Shown: piece after piece, positions 38,117-46,839 of the stretch | Layout: each line of letters opens with the position of its first letter | How positions within the stretch are numbered: position 1 is the stretch's first letter | Assembly (NCBI RefSeq): GCF_001422405.1 | Contig: NZ_LMMV01000001.1 | Coordinates: forward strand, 1,148,235-1,197,191 | Length of the DNA stretch: 48,957 nucleotides | Origin: Pseudorhodoferax sp. Leaf267 | Lineage (GTDB): Bacteria; Pseudomonadota; Gammaproteobacteria; Burkholderiales; Burkholderiaceae_C | Direction of reading: 5' to 3' | Program-made: the position numbers and the translations under genes | Notes under the pieces: generated by a model | The model's database searches: none | What the model saw: only the letters and a program-made list of their open reading frames with translations | Told to the model about the DNA's origin: nothing

Positions 38117-39508
38117 ATGCGCCACCCCCTGCCCTACGCCTTCGCACGCACCCAACAGGTGCTACTGGAAGACAACCTCGGCGAGCTCACGCTGTGGCTG
38201 CACCCGGCATCGCCGGCCTCGGCCGTGGCCGAGGTCATGCGCAAGCACCCGGTGCAGCACGTCGCCACGCTCTCGCAGCCGGCCCTCGTGCAGCGCATCA
38301 GCGCGGCCTACGCGCAGGGCGAGTCGAACGCCGCCGCCGTCGTCAGCGAAGTCGAGAGCGACGCCGACCTGTCGCGCATGATGCAGGAGCTGCCAGCCGT
38401 CGAGGACTTGCTGGAAACCTCGGACGACGCGCCCATCATCCGCATGCTGAACGCGCTGCTCACGCAGGCCGCGCGCGACGGCGCCAGCGACATCCACATC
38501 GAGCCCTACGAACGCCACTCCAGCGTGCGCTTCCGCGTCGACGGCACGTTGCGCGAAGTCGTGCAGCCCAACCGCGCGCTGCACGCCGCGCTGATCTCGC
38601 GCCTGAAGATCATGGCCGAGCTGGACATCTCCGAGAAGCGCCTGCCGCAGGACGGCCGCATCAGCCTGCGTATCGGCACGCGCGCGGTCGACGTGCGCGT
38701 CTCCACGCTGCCCAGCGCCCACGGCGAGCGCGCCGTGCTGCGCCTGCTCGACAAATCCGGCGAGCGCATCAGCCTGCAGTCCGTCGGCATGCAGGGCGAC
38801 GCGCTGCGCCAGCTGCAGAACCTGATCGCGCAGCCGCACGGCATCATCCTCGTGACCGGGCCCACGGGCTCGGGCAAGACCACCACGCTGTACGCCGCCC
38901 TGAGCGAGCTGGACGCGAGCCGCGGCAACATCATGACGGTGGAAGACCCCATCGAGTACGAGCTGCCCGGCATCGGCCAGACCCAGGTCAATGCCAAGAT
39001 CGACCTGACCTTCGCCAAGGCCCTGCGCGCCATCCTGCGGCAGGACCCGGACGTGATCATGATCGGCGAGATCCGCGATTTCGAGACCGCGCAGATCGCC
39101 ATCCAGGCCTCGCTGACGGGCCACCTGGTGCTGGCCACGCTGCACACCAACGACGCGTCCAGCGCCGTGACGCGGCTGACCGACATGGGCGTGGAGCCCT
39201 TCCTGCTGAGCTCGTCCCTGCTCGGCGTGCTGGCCCAGCGCCTGGTGCGCAAGCTGTGCACGCACTGCCGCGGCCAGGGCTGCGAGGCTTGCGGCCAGAC
39301 CGGCTACCAGGGCCGCACCGGGGTGTTCGAGCTGCTGCTGGCCGACGAAGCCATCCGCGCCCAGGTGCACAACCGTGCATCCGAGGCCGACATCCGTGCC
39401 GCCGCGCAGCGCAATGGCATGTCCCTGATGCGCGAGGACGGCGAGCGGCTGGTGGCCGCCGGCATCACCTCGCGCGAAGAGCTGCTGCGGGTGACAAGAG
39501 AGTCGTAG
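38117..39508 (+). CDS. gspE: Type II secretion ATPase E
   Basis: The 463-residue cytoplasmic hexameric ATPase that powers pseudopilus assembly. Walker [12 protein letters not shown] (248-258), Asp box VEDPIEYEL, Walker B region [16 protein letters not shown], His box [14 protein letters not shown], and a tetracysteine zinc site (380-391: C-x2-C-x4-C-x2-C in [13 protein letters not shown]). The N-terminal GspL-binding domain is shorter than in some homologues. It follows gspD after 18 bases and precedes gspF by six. Confidence 0.97.
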   Translation: MRHPLPYAFARTQQVLLEDNLGELTLWLHPASPASAVAEVMRKHPVQHVATLSQPALVQRISAAYAQGESNAAAVVSEVESDADLSRMMQELPAVEDLLETSDDAPIIRMLNALLTQAARDGASDIHIEPYERHSSVRFRVDGTLREVVQPNRALHAALISRLKIMAELDISEKRLPQDGRISLRIGTRAVDVRVSTLPSAHGERAVLRLLDKSGERISLQSVGMQGDALRQLQNLIAQPHGIILVTGPTGSGKTTTLYAALSELDASRGNIMTVEDPIEYELPGIGQTQVNAKIDLTFAKALRAILRQDPDVIMIGEIRDFETAQIAIQASLTGHLVLATLHTNDASSAVTRLTDMGVEPFLLSSSLLGVLAQRLVRKLCTHCRGQGCEACGQTGYQGRTGVFELLLADEAIRAQVHNRASEADIRAAAQRNGMSLMREDGERLVAAGITSREELLRVTRES

Positions 39509-39514
39509 CAGAGC

Positions 39515-40753
39515 ATGCCCGCCTACACCTTCGAAGCCGTCGATGCCGAGGGCGCGTCCCGCAAGGGCGTGCTGGAGGCCGACACGGCGCGCGCCGCGCG
39601 CAGCATGCTGCGTGCGCAGGCGCTGGTGCCGCTGTCGGTCGAGCCCGTGGGCGCCGGCAATGCCGCGGCCGATGGCGCCAGCCACTCACGCAAGTCGCGC
39701 GCGATCTTCGTTGGCCGCGTGTTCAGCAACACGCGCCTGGCGGTGTGGACGCGCCAGCTCGCAGGCCTGGTCAGCGCCGGGCTGCCGCTGGAGCGCGCGC
39801 TGTCGGCGCTGACCGAAGAGTCCGAAGACGAACGTCAGCGCGACCTGCTGGCCGGCCTGCGTTCCGAGGTCAACGCCGGCTCGCCCTTCGGCAAGGCCCT
39901 GGCCCAGCACCCGCGCGAGTTCACGCCCATTTACACGGCCGTCATCAGCGCCGGCGAGCAAAGCGGCCACCTGGGCCTGGTGCTGGAGCGCCTGGCCGAC
40001 GACCTGGAGGCGCAGCAGGAGCTCAAGTCGCGCCTGATCGGTGCGGCGCTGTACCCGGCCATCGTCACGCTGGTGGCCATCGTCATCGTGATGTTCCTGG
40101 TCGGCTACGTGGTGCCGCAGGTGGCCAACGTGTTCGCGGGCACCAAGCGCGCGCTGCCGTTCCTGACGATGGCCATGCTGGCCGTGAGCGACGTGGTGCG
40201 CAACTACGGCCTGTGGATCCTGCTGGCGCTGGTGCTGGCCGGCGTGGGCCTGAAGTTCGCGCTGCGCAACGAGGGCTTTCGCGAGCGCTTCGACGCCACG
40301 ACGCTGCGCCTGCCGCTGATCGGCCGGCTGGCCGCCGGCTACAACGCCGCGCGTTTCACGAGCACGCTGGCCATGCTGGCGGCAGCCGGCGTGCCCATCC
40401 TGCGCGCGCTGCAGGCCGCGGCCGAAACGCTGAACAACCGCGCCATGCGCGCCGACGCAATGGACGCGCTGGTGCTGGTGCGAGAAGGCGCGCCGCTGGC
40501 CTCCGCCATGGCGCAGAAGAAGCGCTTTCCCGGCTTGGTCGCGATGTTCGCGCGGCTGGGCGAGCAGACCGGCCAGCTGCCCGTGATGCTGCAGCGCGCG
40601 GCCAAGCAGATCGGCACAGAGGTGCAACGCCGCGCGATGGCGCTGGCCACCATCCTGGAGCCGCTGTTGATCGTGGCCATGGGCCTGGTGGTCATGCTCA
40701 TCGTGCTGGCGGTGCTGCTGCCCATCATCCAGCTCAACCAATTCGCGAGGTAG
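39515..40753 (+). CDS. gspF: Type II secretion inner-membrane platform protein F
   Basis: A 412-residue polytopic platform protein with two GspF domains and about three transmembrane segments (for example AIVTLVAIVIVMFLVGYVV near residues 186-204 and PLLIVAMGLVVMLIVLAVLLPI near the C-terminus). Family motifs include MPAYTFEAVDAEGASRKG, LAGLVSAGLPLERAL, VISAGEQSGHLGLVLERLA and its duplicate FARLGEQTGQLPVML. Last gene of the T2SS operon; prepilin peptidase gspO/pilD must be elsewhere. Confidence 0.96.
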   Translation: MPAYTFEAVDAEGASRKGVLEADTARAARSMLRAQALVPLSVEPVGAGNAAADGASHSRKSRAIFVGRVFSNTRLAVWTRQLAGLVSAGLPLERALSALTEESEDERQRDLLAGLRSEVNAGSPFGKALAQHPREFTPIYTAVISAGEQSGHLGLVLERLADDLEAQQELKSRLIGAALYPAIVTLVAIVIVMFLVGYVVPQVANVFAGTKRALPFLTMAMLAVSDVVRNYGLWILLALVLAGVGLKFALRNEGFRERFDATTLRLPLIGRLAAGYNAARFTSTLAMLAAAGVPILRALQAAAETLNNRAMRADAMDALVLVREGAPLASAMAQKKRFPGLVAMFARLGEQTGQLPVMLQRAAKQIGTEVQRRAMALATILEPLLIVAMGLVVMLIVLAVLLPIIQLNQFAR

Positions 40754-40760
40754 ACATGGC

Positions 40761-40870
40761 TCACCCCCAGTCTCCCCGCGCTGCGCGCTGGTCCGCCAAC
40801 CTCCTTCAGGGGGCGCCGTCTACGGCCCGGCAAAGCCGGTTCCGTGACGGCCCACGCCTCGGTTCGGTGT
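40761..40870 (+). repeat. Candidate Comamonadaceae-type intergenic repeat
   Basis: A non-coding, symmetry-rich stretch after gspF: CCCCAGTCTCCC, GCGCTGCGCGC, CTTCAGGGGGCGCC and CCGGCAAAGCCGG in order. From memory, this string of motifs is a frequent intergenic repeat in Comamonadaceae genomes. Only one copy occurs in the window, so repetition cannot be shown here. No T-tract typical of a terminator. Confidence 0.45.
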
Positions 40871-40911
40871 CGCACACGTAGTTCCTCCTACTGCATGGAC
40901 AGGAGTCGCAC

Positions 40912-41820
40912 ATGCCGGTTACTTTGGACGACAAGCTGGTGGTCGCGATCTCCTCGCGCGCGCTGTTCAACCTGGAAGAAGAGAACCGCCTGTTCGACGC
41001 GGGCGACGCCAAGGCCTACATGCAGCTGCAGCTGGAGCGCCTGGACGTGCCGGCCGCGCCCGGCGTCGCCTTTTCGCTGGTGCGCAAGCTGCTGGCCTTC
41101 AACGAGCCGGATGTGCAGCGCGTGGAGGTCGTCATGCTGTCGCGCAACGACCCGGTGAGCGGCATGCGCATCTTCCGGTCGGGGCGCGAGGCCGGCATCA
41201 AGCTCGAGCGCGGCGTGTTCACGCAGGGCCGCGACCCCTTCGGCTACCTGCGCCCGCTGCGCGCCCACCTGTTTCTGTCGGCCAACGAGGCCGACGTGCG
41301 CGAGGCGCTGGCCCAGGGCTTCCCAGCCGCGCGCGTGCTGACCGAGTCGGCCCAGGCCGGCCACAACCACCCCGAGGAAGTGCGCATCGCATTCGACGGC
41401 GACGCCGTGCTGTTCTCCGACGAGGCCGAGCAGGTGTTTCGCGCCCAGGGGTTGGACGCGTTCCAGCTGCACGAGACCGACAAGGCCGCACTGCCGCTGC
41501 CCGACGGCCCGTTCAAGCCGCTGCTGGCCGCGCTGCACCGGCTGCAGCAGGCCGGCACGCCGAAGATGCGCATCCGCACCGCGCTGGTCACCGCACGCAG
41601 CGCGCCGGCGCATGAGCGCGCGATCCGCACGCTCATGAACTGGAACATCGCGGTCGACGAGGCGATGTTCCTGGGCGGCCTGGCCAAGGGCGAATTCCTG
41701 CGCGAGTTCGAGCCCGATTTCTTCTTCGACGACCAGACCACGCATGTGCATTCGGCCGCGCGCCACGTGCCGGCCGGGCACGTGCACCACGGTGTGGCGA
41801 ATTTGCCGCCCCAGGCCTGA
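40912..41820 (+). CDS. Cytosolic 5'-nucleotidase family protein
   Basis: A 302-residue protein of the 5'-nucleotidase family that includes eukaryotic cN-I (Pfam PF06189), which dephosphorylates nucleoside monophosphates. Landmarks are LVVAISSRALFNLEEENRLFD at the start (the first HAD-like aspartate motif is replaced by the SSRALF form usual in this family), FRSGREAGIKLERGVFTQG, IAFDGDAVLFSDEAE (the DxD-like acidic pair), VTARSAPAHERAIRTLMNW and FFDDQTTHV. No signal peptide. AGGAG lies upstream of the ATG at proper spacing. It is probably monocistronic. Confidence 0.9.
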   Translation: MPVTLDDKLVVAISSRALFNLEEENRLFDAGDAKAYMQLQLERLDVPAAPGVAFSLVRKLLAFNEPDVQRVEVVMLSRNDPVSGMRIFRSGREAGIKLERGVFTQGRDPFGYLRPLRAHLFLSANEADVREALAQGFPAARVLTESAQAGHNHPEEVRIAFDGDAVLFSDEAEQVFRAQGLDAFQLHETDKAALPLPDGPFKPLLAALHRLQQAGTPKMRIRTALVTARSAPAHERAIRTLMNWNIAVDEAMFLGGLAKGEFLREFEPDFFFDDQTTHVHSAARHVPAGHVHHGVANLPPQA

Positions 41821-42119
41821 CTTCTGGTCGTCAGCACGGCCGATCTGAAAAACTTTGTAAAACCTCGCCCCACTTTGGGGCGCACATTCGTTCATCCTGT
41901 GCGCGAATGCAGCACCGGAACCGGCCGAAATAACGCGTTGATGCACGCATAGCGTTTGGATACAAGCGCCGTTGTGCATGGCGCCCGGCGCTCCTATGGT
42001 CGGCCCCTCGGTCACACGCAGTCGCTCGGCGAGGCGAACGTCTGACCCGCTGAGGAGGCCGGCCCCAAGCCGGTCTTTTCCTTCGACGGCAGCGGTGGCC
42101 GAGCAACCTGGAGGAGACG
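41821..42119 (+). promoter_or_regulatory. Spacer and leader upstream of the propeller-amidohydrolase gene
   Basis: 299 bp without a gene. Seen here: a small hairpin CGCCCC/GGGGCG near 41867-41883; a weak promoter-like pair (TTGATG near 41939 and GATACA about 15 bases on); and a hairpin GGCCGGC/GCCGGTC (42057-42063 with 42069-42075) followed by TTTT, which looks like a weak terminator or attenuator 40 bases before the start codon. A GGAGGAG ribosome-binding site precedes the ATG. No known riboswitch pattern recognised. Confidence 0.35.
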
Positions 42120-45100
42120 ATGCACCTGCACCCCCGGATTCTGGTGAGCGCCTTGGCTGCAGCCGTGCTCGCGGCCTGCAACAGCGGCGGCGACGATGGC
42201 AACGACACGATCGAGGTACGGCAGACCAGCAACCTCAGTGGCTCCACGCGCGACGTGACGGTCGAGCTGCACGAGGGCACCAACATGGCGGCCGCGCCCT
42301 CGCCCGATGGCACGAAGATCGTCTTTTCGGCGCAGGGCGCACTGTGGGTCATCCCCATCGCTGGCGGCAACGCCACCCGCATCACGCCGTGGACCATGGA
42401 GCCCACGGCACCGGTCTGGTCGCCCGACGGCAAGAGCATCGTGTTCCAGAACTACACGGGAGAAGGCAACTACCACCTGTGGTCCATCGCGCCCAACGGT
42501 GCCAACGCCAAGGAGCTCACCACCGGCCCGCAGGACGACCGCGAGCCGGCCTTCACGCCGGACGGCAGCGCGCTGGTGTTCTCGTCGGACCGCAGCAACG
42601 ACGGCCAGTACAAGATCTGGAGCCTGAGCCTGGCGAACGGTGCGCTGCGCCAGGTCACCAGCGGCGCGGGCGCCGAGAGCAATCCGGTGGTATCGCCCAA
42701 TGGCCAGCAGGTGCTGTTCGTCGACACCGCGAACCTGTACACCGCGCCGCTGGCCGGCGGCGCGCGCACCCTGGTCGGCCCCGGCATCGCGCCCAACTAC
42801 ACGCCCAGCGGCACGGCCATGGTCTTCCAGACGCCGGAGCGCGCGCTCACCATCGGCGGCGCCAACGTCTCGGGCACCGAAGACGTGTTCACCTTCCCGG
42901 TGCGCTGGCTGCCCGACGGCCGCTTCCTCTACACCACCGACGGCAAGATCCGGATCCGCAATGCGGCCGGCGCCAACCCGGCTGACGTGCCGTTCAGCGC
43001 CCAGCTCACGGTGCGCCGGCCCGTCATCACCGCCCCCAAGCCGCGTGGCTTCGACGACCTGGGCCAGCGCACCGTGACCGGCATCAGCGGCCCGGCCCTG
43101 TCGCCAGACGGGCAGAGCGTGGCCTTCGTCGCGCTGAACGACGTGTGGACCATGAAGATCGGCGAGCCGCCCGTGCGGCTGACCAACGACAAGGACCGCG
43201 ACGGTAGCCCGCAGTGGACGCGCGACGGCAGCGCGGTGATCTTCTCGTCGGAGCGCGGCAACGCGGGTGCGCTGGCCATCGACCGCATCGATGTGGCGAC
43301 CAAGGCGCGCACGCGGCTCGGCGCCATCGCGGCCAAGTCCATGGTCACGCCCATGATGTCACCCGACGGCAGCCGCATCGCCTACACCACGGGCTCGGGC
43401 CAGCTGGAGCTGTGGGACGTGGCGAGCAAGACCGCCAGCGTGGTCATCGCGCAGGTGAGCTCGCAGGTCAGCACACCGTACTGGACGCCGGACGGCGACA
43501 AGATCGTGCTGGTGGACAACGAGCGCATCAACAACCGTTTCCGCGAGGGCTACAACAAGCTGCGCGTGATCGACGTGGCCGCCAAGACCGGGACCTTCCA
43601 CGCCGTGGCCGCCGCGCCGCAGCACATCGCCGACCGCGAGGAAGGCGCGGCCGCGCTGTCGCCCGACGGTACCCAGGTCGCGTTCATCATGGACGCCGTG
43701 CTGCACGTGATGCCGCTCAAACCCGACGGCTCGCCGGCCGGCGCCGCCAAGGCCATCACCAGCGCCGTGGCCGACCTGCCGAGCTGGGCCGGCGACTCGA
43801 AAACCATTCTGTACAAGTCGGCGACCAGGCTCAAACTGATCCAGTCCGACGGCAGCAACGACCGCGACGTGGCCGTGCCGCTGACCTGGCAGCAGGCCGT
43901 GGGCCCTGCCACCACCATCGTGCGCGCCGGCACGCTGTGGGACGGCAAGAGCGCCTCGGTGCAGACCGACATGGACATCGTGATCCGGGGCAACCGCATC
44001 ACGCAGGTGCGCCCGCACCAGGCCGGCTCCGAAGCCACGGCCGACCGCTATGTCGATGCCTCGGGTTTGACGGTGATGCCCGGGCTGTGGGACCCGCATG
44101 TGCACCCGCTCACGCTGTACCAGGGCGGGCAGTTCGGCCAGATCTCGGCGTTGATGCTGGCCTACGGCATCACGTCCGTGCAGTCGGTGGCCGGGCCGCT
44201 GCACCAGAGCGTGGAGATCCGCGAGGCGCTGGAGGCCGGCAACCTGGTCGGCCCGCGCGTGTTCATCTCGCCGCCGCTGTGGGAGGGCAACCGCTCCTTC
44301 TACAGCTTTGCGCGCAGCCTGCGCACGACGGAGATCGCCGACCTGGAGATCGCCAAGGCACGCGCCATGGGCACGGACTACATGAAGTCCTATGTGCGCG
44401 CGCCGATCCCGGTGATGAACCGCATCGCGCAGGCCGGTCTGGACTACGGCGTGCCCACCGGCACGCACATGCTGGCCCCGGGCTCGGCCGCCGGGCTGGG
44501 CGGCACGACCCACCTGTCGGCCACGCAGCGCATGGGCTATGGCTGGTCGAAGTCGGTGGGCGGCTTCACCTACCAGGACGCGTACGACCTGCATGCCAAG
44601 TCCGACTTCCATGTCGTGGACACGCTGTTCTCCTCGCTGGCGCTGGTCGGGCAGGACCCGGCGTTGATCGCGGGCGAACGCATGGCGCTGCTGGTGCCGC
44701 CCAACTTCATCGCCGGGCTGCAGGGCACGGCAGTGCCCACGCCGGCCCAGGTCGCCCTGGTGAAGAAAGACGCGGACCAAAGCGCCAAGGTGGCCGCGGC
44801 CGGCGGCCTGCTGGCCATCGGCACCGACGCGCCGCTGGTGGCGCCTGGCATCGCGCTGCATACCGGCCTGCGCGGCTCGGGCCTGGCGACCACCAACCTG
44901 CAGGCGCTGCAGAACGTGACCATCAACGCCGCGCGCATGAGCTACGTGGACCGCGACCTGGGCACGGTGGAGGTCGGCAAGCTGGCCGACCTGACCATCG
45001 TCAGCGGCAACCCGCTGGACGACCTGAAGGCCGCGGCCAACGTGCAGTACGTGGTCAAGAACGGCATCACGATGTCGGTGCAGGACATCCTGGCGCCGTT

Positions 45101-45230
45101 CAAGACCCCGCTGGCCATCGCGCAGCGTTCGCGTGCGCTCAAGGCCTACCAGAAGATGTGCGGCAGTGGCCATGCCGACCATGCGGAGACGGTCGACGGC
45201 GCCTGCACAATCACGATGCACGCGCACTGA
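42120..45230 (+). CDS. Lipoprotein with TolB-like propeller and amidohydrolase domain
   Basis: A 1036-residue predicted lipoprotein: signal peptide with lipobox LAAC (cysteine at about residue 20), then N-terminal WD40-like/TolB beta-propeller repeats to about residue 590 (recurring SPDGTKIVFSAQG, SPDGKSIVFQN, TPDGSALVFSSDRS, SPDGQSVAF), then an amidohydrolase domain from about 600. Metal-site motifs are DPHVHPLTLYQ (HxH), the lysine in DYMKSYVR, the histidine in GTHMLAPG and the aspartate in IGTDAPLV. The enzyme would act outside the inner membrane on a small cyclic amide, dipeptide or ureide; substrate unknown. A GGAGGAG ribosome-binding site precedes the start. A LysP-type permease follows 102 bases later. 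Confidence 0.88.
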   Translation: MHLHPRILVSALAAAVLAACNSGGDDGNDTIEVRQTSNLSGSTRDVTVELHEGTNMAAAPSPDGTKIVFSAQGALWVIPIAGGNATRITPWTMEPTAPVWSPDGKSIVFQNYTGEGNYHLWSIAPNGANAKELTTGPQDDREPAFTPDGSALVFSSDRSNDGQYKIWSLSLANGALRQVTSGAGAESNPVVSPNGQQVLFVDTANLYTAPLAGGARTLVGPGIAPNYTPSGTAMVFQTPERALTIGGANVSGTEDVFTFPVRWLPDGRFLYTTDGKIRIRNAAGANPADVPFSAQLTVRRPVITAPKPRGFDDLGQRTVTGISGPALSPDGQSVAFVALNDVWTMKIGEPPVRLTNDKDRDGSPQWTRDGSAVIFSSERGNAGALAIDRIDVATKARTRLGAIAAKSMVTPMMSPDGSRIAYTTGSGQLELWDVASKTASVVIAQVSSQVSTPYWTPDGDKIVLVDNERINNRFREGYNKLRVIDVAAKTGTFHAVAAAPQHIADREEGAAALSPDGTQVAFIMDAVLHVMPLKPDGSPAGAAKAITSAVADLPSWAGDSKTILYKSATRLKLIQSDGSNDRDVAVPLTWQQAVGPATTIVRAGTLWDGKSASVQTDMDIVIRGNRITQVRPHQAGSEATADRYVDASGLTVMPGLWDPHVHPLTLYQGGQFGQISALMLAYGITSVQSVAGPLHQSVEIREALEAGNLVGPRVFISPPLWEGNRSFYSFARSLRTTEIADLEIAKARAMGTDYMKSYVRAPIPVMNRIAQAGLDYGVPTGTHMLAPGSAAGLGGTTHLSATQRMGYGWSKSVGGFTYQDAYDLHAKSDFHVVDTLFSSLALVGQDPALIAGERMALLVPPNFIAGLQGTAVPTPAQVALVKKDADQSAKVAAAGGLLAIGTDAPLVAPGIALHTGLRGSGLATTNLQALQNVTINAARMSYVDRDLGTVEVGKLADLTIVSGNPLDDLKAAANVQYVVKNGITMSVQDILAPFKTPLAIAQRSRALKAYQKMCGSGHADHAETVDGACTITMHAH

Positions 45231-45332
45231 GACCGCTGCGCCGGCGCAACGCGCTCGCCGGCGCCCGCTCGACGCGGCGGGGCACGGCATGGAGAATGCG
45301 CGCGCATCGCGCACGCCACAAGAACGATCTCC

Positions 45333-46802
45333 ATGACAGCCGCCGCCCCGTCGGGCCAACTCCACCGCGTCCTCAAGGCCCGCCACCTGTCGATGATCGC
45401 CATCGGCGGCTCCATCGGCACCGGGCTGTTCGTGGCCTCCGGCGCCACGGTGTCGCAGGCCGGCCCGGGCGGTGCGCTGCTGGCCTATGCGGTGATCGGG
45501 CTGATGGTCTACTTCCTGATGACGAGCCTGGGCGAGCTGGCCGCCTACATGCCCGTGTCGGGCTCGTTCGCCACCTACGGCGCGCGCTATGTGGACGAGG
45601 GCTTCGGCTTCGCGATCGGCTGGAACTATTGGTACAACTGGGCGGTGACCATCGCGGTCGACCTGGTGGCCGCGCAGCTCGTGATGGCCTACTGGTTTCC
45701 GGCCGTGCCGGGCGTGCTGTGGAGCGCCCTGTTCCTGGCGCTGATGTTCGCGCTCAACGCGTTCTCGGTGCGCGGTTTCGCCGAGGCCGAGTACTGGTTC
45801 GCCGCGATCAAGGTGGTCACGGTGATCGTGTTCATCGCGCTGGGCACCTTGATGATCTTCGGCATCCTGCGCGGCGGCGCGCCCCAGGGCTTCATGGGCA
45901 ACCTGGCGAACTGGTCGGTCGGCGATGCGCCCTTTGCAGGCGGCTTCGCGGCGCTGATCGGCGTGGCCATGATCGTGGGCTTTTCGTTCCAGGGCACGGA
46001 GCTGATCGGCATTGCGGCCGGCGAGTCCGAAAACCCGGCGCGCAACATCCCGCGCGCCGTGCGCCAGGTGTTCTGGCGCATCCTGCTGTTCTATGTGCTG
46101 GCGATCGCCGTGATCAGCCTGTTGATTCCGTATACCGACCCGCAGCTGCTCAAGAACGACCTGGGCGACATCAGCGTGAGCCCCTTCACGCTGGTGTTCG
46201 AGCGCGCCGGCCTGCTGTCGGCCGCAGCGGTGATGAACGCCGTGGTGCTCACGTCCGTGCTGTCGGCCGGCAATTCGGGCATGTACGCGTCCACGCGCAT
46301 GCTCTACACCTTGGCCACCGAGGGCAAGGCGCCGCGCATCTTCGCCAAGGTCACGTCCAACGGCGTGCCGCGCATGGCGCTGGTCGCCACCACCGTGGTC
46401 GCGGGCCTGTGCTTCTTCAGCTTCGTGTTCAGCCCGCAGAAGGTCTACCTGTGGCTGCTGAATTTGTCGGGCATGACGGGCTTCATCGCCTGGCTGGGCA
46501 TCGCCATCAGCCACTACCGCTTCCGCCAGGGCTATGCCTTCCAGGGCCGCGACCTGGCCGCGCTGCCCTACCGCGCAGGGCTGTTCCCGCTGGGGCCGGT
46601 GTTCGCGTTCGCGCTGTGCCTGGTGATCACGCTGGGGCAGAACTACCAGGCCTTCCTGCAGGACCGCATCGACTGGGCCGGCGTGGTGGCCACCTACATC
46701 GGCCTGCCGCTGTTCTTCCTGATTTGGGGCGGCTACCGGCTGGTGCGCGGCGGCGGCATCGTGGCCTACCGCGACATGCAGTTCCCGGCGCCGAAGTTTT
46801 AA
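45333..46802 (+). CDS. Amino acid permease of the LysP/AAT type
   Basis: A 489-residue APC-superfamily permease with about 12 transmembrane helices. The first helix has the substrate motif IGGSIGTGLFVASG, followed by GPGGALLAYAVIGLMVYFLMTSLGELAAYMPVSGSFATYGARYVDEGFGFAIGWNYWYNW, the standard AAT-family block. GTELIGIAAGESENPARNIPRAV in the sixth helix region and SAGNSGMYASTRMLYTLA complete the family pattern. It resembles lysine permease LysP most, but closely related members carry other amino acids. It may take up products of the upstream amidohydrolase, which is inference. Confidence 0.9.
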   Translation: MTAAAPSGQLHRVLKARHLSMIAIGGSIGTGLFVASGATVSQAGPGGALLAYAVIGLMVYFLMTSLGELAAYMPVSGSFATYGARYVDEGFGFAIGWNYWYNWAVTIAVDLVAAQLVMAYWFPAVPGVLWSALFLALMFALNAFSVRGFAEAEYWFAAIKVVTVIVFIALGTLMIFGILRGGAPQGFMGNLANWSVGDAPFAGGFAALIGVAMIVGFSFQGTELIGIAAGESENPARNIPRAVRQVFWRILLFYVLAIAVISLLIPYTDPQLLKNDLGDISVSPFTLVFERAGLLSAAAVMNAVVLTSVLSAGNSGMYASTRMLYTLATEGKAPRIFAKVTSNGVPRMALVATTVVAGLCFFSFVFSPQKVYLWLLNLSGMTGFIAWLGIAISHYRFRQGYAFQGRDLAALPYRAGLFPLGPVFAFALCLVITLGQNYQAFLQDRIDWAGVVATYIGLPLFFLIWGGYRLVRGGGIVAYRDMQFPAPKF

Positions 46803-46839
46803 GCACCACGTAAGTTCACCGCCGGGGTCCGGCGCTAGC

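Noticed and set aside
42000..42119. Known riboswitch (guanidine, c-di-GMP, glycine, TPP) before the amidohydrolase gene
   Set aside because: The conserved cores of these classes as I know them are not present; only a generic hairpin is seen.
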